Below are positions 59,305-64,000 of a DNA stretch of 64,000 bases, piece by piece. Position numbers and translations under genes: made by a program. The stretch comes from Actinomycetota bacterium (GTDB taxonomy: Bacteria > Actinomycetota > Coriobacteriia > Anaerosomatales > UBA912), in NCBI GenBank assembly GCA_018334075.1, contig JAGXSC010000021.1:1-64000 (forward strand), in the 5' to 3' direction. Numbering within the stretch: position 1 is the first letter of the stretch; every line of letters starts with the position of its first letter. Below the pieces are notes generated by a model. The model saw only the letters and a list, made by a program, of their open reading frames with translations, searched no databases and was not told the DNA's origin.

Positions 59305-60765
59305 CTACTTCCGTCCGCCGAACTTCGGCATCCCATGTGGCATCTCGCCGAGAAAATCAAAGTGCTCGCCGTAGTCTTTCATCATCTGCTCGAAGGCGCT
59401 AATCATATAACGCCTCTTGAAGCCATCTTTCATCGCAAAAACCTCGGTCATCTTCATGCGGTAAAACGTCATATAGCACTTGGCCAGTGCGCGGTAGACA
59501 TCCTCCAAGGACATCTCATACGGTTCGATTATCGGCGTTATAAGATTATATTTCGACCAGTCAAATACGCGTATTCGGTCTTTTGTGTCTTCATGCAACT
59601 TGGTAAATGGCATAGGCGTGATCACCGGAAAGACGGCGATATCCGGATTCAACCGCATAGCTTCGGCCACCGTCTTGTCTATGCTCTCCAGAGTCTCATT
59701 CGGAAAGCCGATCATGAACGACGCCTCGGTCATTATGTCATGCTCGCGCAGCAAGTCTATCGCTTTTTTGTTCATATCCACGTCTGTGCCCTTATTCAGG
59801 CTGGCAAGCATCTCATCGGAGCTGCTTTCCGCGCCAAGGTACATGTGGATGATCCCTGCTTCACAGTATTTGTGAAGGATGTCCTCATCCCGGATGATAT
59901 CTTCTACACGAGTCTCCATAAGAAGGTGCACATCTATCTTGGCTTCGATAATCAAGTCGAGCTGCCTTTCCCACCGCTCCCTGTCGTGCGTCGGGTAAGG
60001 ATCGATCAACGTGATGAACTCGACTTTGTACTCGTCGACGAGATGGCGTATCTCATCGACGACCTTCTCGGGATCCCGCGCACGCCAATCGTCTCTCCAA
60101 AACATCTTGTGGGAGCAGAAGGAGCATGCCATCATGCAACCCCGAGTCGTCAATATAGAAGCCATGCGACCCCAGGGGTCGATGTTGTAGTGATAGTCGT
60201 TCCAATCCAGAAGATGCCACGCCGGCGACAGCGTATCCAGGTCAGCTATATGCGGCCGCATCTGCGTAGCAACCACTCCGTCGCCATCACGATATGCGAT
60301 ACCGGCAACCTCGGCGTAGCGACCCTCGATGACCGCTGGAATAAGCTCGCGAAACGTTTCTTCGAGCTCCCCGCGCAAGACAAAGTCCACACGATTGTCG
60401 GGATCGGCAAATATCTCCTCATACATAAAGGTTGGATGAGGGCCGCCGATGAGTGTGACCACCTCGGGGTTTACCTCTTTGGCTATGGCTAACGTCTGAA
60501 GCGCTGCCGGAACGCTCGCTGTGCTGATGGCTCCGGAGACAGGAAGGTAGTCGAGGGTAATAACAAAGTCCGGGCGATAGCCTTCGATCTCCCTTTTGAC
60601 ATCATCGAAGGTGTAGCCCTTGTTCATCGCATCCAGTATTCGAGCCTCATGACCAGAGTCCAACGCAACACCCGCAATGTATGCAAGCTGCAAGGGTGGC
60701 CAGGTACCGATAACTTGAACTCCCCAGCATCGGTAGGGAGGAGCTACAAACAGTATTCGAGCCAT
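59305..60765 (-). CDS. B12-binding-domain radical SAM protein (BchE-like)
   Basis: 486 residues. An N-terminal cobalamin-binding domain (ILFVAPPYR ... TLIGGPHPTF, about 1-150), then a radical SAM barrel with C210-X3-C214-X2-C217 (RGCMMACSFC) and a MIGFPNETLESI segment. The B12-dependent class includes methyltransferases and ring-forming enzymes such as BchE; the substrate cannot be read here. It stands alone between the ATP synthase operon and mgtE, with AGGAG 11 bases before the ATG. Confidence 0.85.
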   Translation of the reverse strand: MARILFVAPPYRCWGVQVIGTWPPLQLAYIAGVALDSGHEARILDAMNKGYTFDDVKREIEGYRPDFVITLDYLPVSGAISTASVPAALQTLAIAKEVNPEVVTLIGGPHPTFMYEEIFADPDNRVDFVLRGELEETFRELIPAVIEGRYAEVAGIAYRDGDGVVATQMRPHIADLDTLSPAWHLLDWNDYHYNIDPWGRMASILTTRGCMMACSFCSHKMFWRDDWRARDPEKVVDEIRHLVDEYKVEFITLIDPYPTHDRERWERQLDLIIEAKIDVHLLMETRVEDIIRDEDILHKYCEAGIIHMYLGAESSSDEMLASLNKGTDVDMNKKAIDLLREHDIMTEASFMIGFPNETLESIDKTVAEAMRLNPDIAVFPVITPMPFTKLHEDTKDRIRVFDWSKYNLITPIIEPYEMSLEDVYRALAKCYMTFYRMKMTEVFAMKDGFKRRYMISAFEQMMKDYGEHFDFLGEMPHGMPKFGGRK

Positions 60766-60831
60766 CGGATTCCATTCTCCTGGTTGCGTGCAAATAGCAA
60801 ATTAATTAGTCTGCACTCTTCATTATACGAA

Positions 60832-60856
60832 AGTAGCGACCCGATTGGTCGCTACT
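60832..60856 (-). terminator. Intrinsic terminator of the ATP synthase operon
   Basis: A perfect 10-bp inverted repeat (AGTAGCGACC ... GGTCGCTACT) with a 5-base loop lies 24 bases after the atpC stop and is followed by TTTCG on the minus strand. Directly after it a TATAAT (60822-60827) may be the -10 element for the radical SAM gene. Confidence 0.75.
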
Positions 60857-60880
60857 TAAGCAATCTTCACCAAAATTACA

Positions 60881-61300
60881 CTAACTGCGCTGCTTACGAC
60901 CAACATCAATCTGTAGCTGACACCACTTCAGGTCACCTTGGCAGGAGTCAAACTCGAGCGAGCCTGCCTCCGGCAGCTCATCAAGGCGACGCTGTGTGAA
61001 TTCTAGGCTTTGTCGAACGTGATCTACATCGATCTGAGAAGCCAGAATCGCCTGGTCCGCAAGGATAATAACCTTGTCGTTATAGACCTGTATGTAGCCG
61101 CCCGAAACAGCGAACCACTCAACATCATCGTTAGGGTAACGAAGCCTAATCTCGCCGGGCTTGAGCGCACTGACAAGAGGGGCATGCAGCGGCAATATGC
61201 CGATCTCACCGTCGATGGTCGGCACTATAACCATTCTCACCTCGCCGGCGTAGACGATCCGCTCCGGGGTGACAATCTCACATAGGAGAGTACGTTCCAT
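60881..61300 (-). CDS. atpC: ATP synthase epsilon subunit
   Basis: 139 residues. N-terminal beta sandwich (CEIVTPERIVYAGEVRMV, GEIGILPLHAPLVSALKPG, FAVSGGYIQVYNDKVIILAD) and a short C-terminal helical hairpin. Part of the central stalk of F1, coupling rotation to catalysis and inhibiting ATP hydrolysis. Last gene of the atp operon, before a strong terminator. Confidence 0.95.
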   Translation of the reverse strand: MERTLLCEIVTPERIVYAGEVRMVIVPTIDGEIGILPLHAPLVSALKPGEIRLRYPNDDVEWFAVSGGYIQVYNDKVIILADQAILASQIDVDHVRQSLEFTQRRLDELPEAGSLEFDSCQGDLKWCQLQIDVGRKQRS

Positions 61301-61312
61301 TGCGCCTCCCCG

Positions 61313-62746
<1,434 letters not shown>

Positions 62747-63628
62747 CTAATCTTCCAGGGCCGCCGCGCCACCGACGATTTCAGCGATCTCCGTGGTGAT
62801 CGCGGCCTGACGGGCCCTGTTGTACGAGCGCGTAAGGCTACCGATCATGTCGCTGGCGTTGTCAGTCGCAGACTTCATGGCTTTACGGCGTGCCCCGTGC
62901 TCCGAGGCGGCCGATTCCATCAATGCTCGATAGATAAGTGTCTCAATGTATGTCGGCAACAGGTTCTCCAAAACCGAACGCGCATCGGGTTCAAATATAT
63001 ACTCGGCTCTAACGTCCGAGCCCTCAGCGACTTCCTCGAGGAGCGTCGCCCTCACGGGAAGTAGCCGGTGCTCTTCGGGTATCTGCTCCGCAACATTTTT
63101 GAAGCGGTTAAAGATGATAACAACTTCATCGAGCTCACCTGCCGAGTATGCAGGAACCACATGTGAGGCGATCGACTTGGCGTCCAGGAACGTTGGCTTG
63201 TCCGAGATATCGCGATAAGCCGCCGCAGGCTCGATTCCCCTGTAGCGGAAGTACGCTCCCGCTTTTTTGCCTACGGTAATGAGGTCTACCGGAACCCCCT
63301 GGGCCCGTTTCTCCGCAATGAACTTTTCGGTCATCCGAAGGATGTTGCTATTGAGCGCGCCCGCCAGTCCACGATCCGAGGCAACGGCTATCACTGCCAC
63401 TTTCTGAGTCTCCTCGCGCACCACCAACAGGGGATGCTCAACATCTTTCGCGTACCGAGCGACATTACCCAATACTTCCATCATCGAAAGTGCATATGGC
63501 CTTGCCGCTTCAATGCGCTCCTGTGCCTTCTTGATCTTGGCGGTAGCCACCATCTCCATGGTGCGCGTGATCTGGCGGGTGGAGTGCACGCTGACGATGC
63601 GCTTCTTGATATCGCGAAGGTTTGGCAT
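62747..63628 (-). CDS. atpG: ATP synthase gamma subunit
   Basis: 293 residues. NLRDIKKRIVSVHSTRQITRTMEMVATAKI at the N-terminus contains the rotor coiled coil start, SDRGLAGALNSN the central domain, and the C-terminal helix ARQAAITTEIAEIVGGAAAL the other half of the coiled coil. Rotates inside the alpha3beta3 hexamer. Follows atpA by 8 bases. Confidence 0.96.
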   Translation of the reverse strand: MPNLRDIKKRIVSVHSTRQITRTMEMVATAKIKKAQERIEAARPYALSMMEVLGNVARYAKDVEHPLLVVREETQKVAVIAVASDRGLAGALNSNILRMTEKFIAEKRAQGVPVDLITVGKKAGAYFRYRGIEPAAAYRDISDKPTFLDAKSIASHVVPAYSAGELDEVVIIFNRFKNVAEQIPEEHRLLPVRATLLEEVAEGSDVRAEYIFEPDARSVLENLLPTYIETLIYRALMESAASEHGARRKAMKSATDNASDMIGSLTRSYNRARQAAITTEIAEIVGGAAALED

Positions 63629-63636
63629 ATCAGCCC

Positions 63637-64000
63637 CTAGCTTCCAGCCAAGAACTGGGCCTTGAACTCTTCAATGGCCTTCCCCAGCTTCGCGGAGGTC
63701 TCCTCGGAGAGTAGGCCTTCCGAAACTATGGACTGTCCTATCTCGGGATGAACTGACTGAACGAAGTCGATGAGTCCGTCCCTGAAGGCAAGAACGCGCT
63801 CCACCGGTACATCGTCGAGGTAGCCTTTGGTTCCCGCAAAAATCGCGATTACCTGCCGCTCAACAGGGTATGGGACATATTGACCCTGCTTGAGGAGCTC
63901 CACCAGACGCGCCCCACGGTTCAGTGTGGACTGGGTTGCCTTGTCGAGATCCGAGCCGAATTGAGCGAACGCGGCCAGCTCCCGGTAAGAAGCTAGATCC
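63637..64000 (-). CDS. atpA: ATP synthase alpha subunit, C-terminal part
   Basis: The minus-strand frame is open to the right edge: the visible 120 residues begin [19 protein letters not shown] and run to [11 protein letters not shown], the C-terminal helical domain of the F1 alpha subunit ([15 protein letters not shown]). The start and the nucleotide-binding region lie outside this window. Non-catalytic nucleotide-binding subunit of F1. Confidence 0.95.
   Translation of the reverse strand, partial: DLASYRELAAFAQFGSDLDKATQSTLNRGARLVELLKQGQYVPYPVERQVIAIFAGTKGYLDDVPVERVLAFRDGLIDFVQSVHPEIGQSIVSEGLLSEETSAKLGKAIEEFKAQFLAGS

Noticed and set aside
59272-60492. 406-codon plus-strand open frame
   Set aside because: Antisense shadow of the radical SAM gene, no ribosome site and no family pattern.

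Overview
This window looks like chromosomal DNA of a strictly anaerobic actinobacterium, most plausibly an environmental member of the Coriobacteriia (Anaerosomatales/OPB41-like). This is inferred from a DUF2469 gene (an actinobacterial family), a cell-wall-binding-repeat (CWB2) NlpC/P60 protein, five multiheme c-type cytochromes with 89 visible heme-binding motifs, a citrate-to-2-oxoglutarate module of anaerobe type and a UGA-encoded selenoprotein. No rRNA, tRNA, IS element, prophage or CRISPR array was seen. Most genes lie on the minus strand, so operons read from high to low coordinates.

Layout by position. 1-9845 (minus) is one tight operon: two membrane-anchored 12-heme cytochromes, an O-antigen ligase/O-oligosaccharyltransferase-like protein, ManC, Gmd, a GT4 glycosyltransferase, and a large cytochrome (16 hemes visible) that runs off the left edge. 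9976-11091 is a separate 6-heme cytochrome, paralogous to the C-terminal half of that large cytochrome. 11240-13266 holds an NHL beta-propeller and a TPR membrane protein. 13416-22373 is a branched-chain amino acid/serine operon (ilvB-ilvN-ilvC-aminotransferase-serA-leuA-leuC), preceded by a clear promoter and a T-box-like leader (22374-22765). 22860-27374 encodes a 43-heme secreted cytochrome ending in a carboxypeptidase-regulatory domain and an F5/8C (discoidin) domain, with a perfect Crp-type palindrome upstream. 27525-33574 is a homocitrate/Re-citrate synthase, LeuCD-like hydratase and isocitrate dehydrogenase module, with a HEAT-like and a propeller protein.

33706-46885 is mixed housekeeping: AcuC-like deacetylase, YgjP-type metallopeptidase, RlmKL, NlpC/P60-CWB2 protein, a selenocysteine peroxiredoxin-glutaredoxin fusion (39537-40310, in-frame TGA at the peroxidatic position), a Fe-S flavoprotein, NAD salvage genes (pncB and a frameshifted pncA), a DUF255 thioredoxin-like protein and DegV. 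46996-57850 holds gatB, ubiB, a phasin-like gene, gatA, gatC, ligA, DUF2469, lipA and dusB. 57899-60765 holds mgtE and a B12-binding radical SAM protein. 60881-64000 is the 3' end of an ATP synthase operon (atpA partial, atpG, atpD, atpC) closed by a strong terminator.

Taken together, the left half suggests an organism that moves electrons through the cell envelope by heme-rich proteins and makes a deoxymannose-type glycan in the same transcription unit. The most notable items are the Sec peroxiredoxin-glutaredoxin fusion, the 43-heme/discoidin cytochrome, and the glycan cassette embedded in the cytochrome operon.
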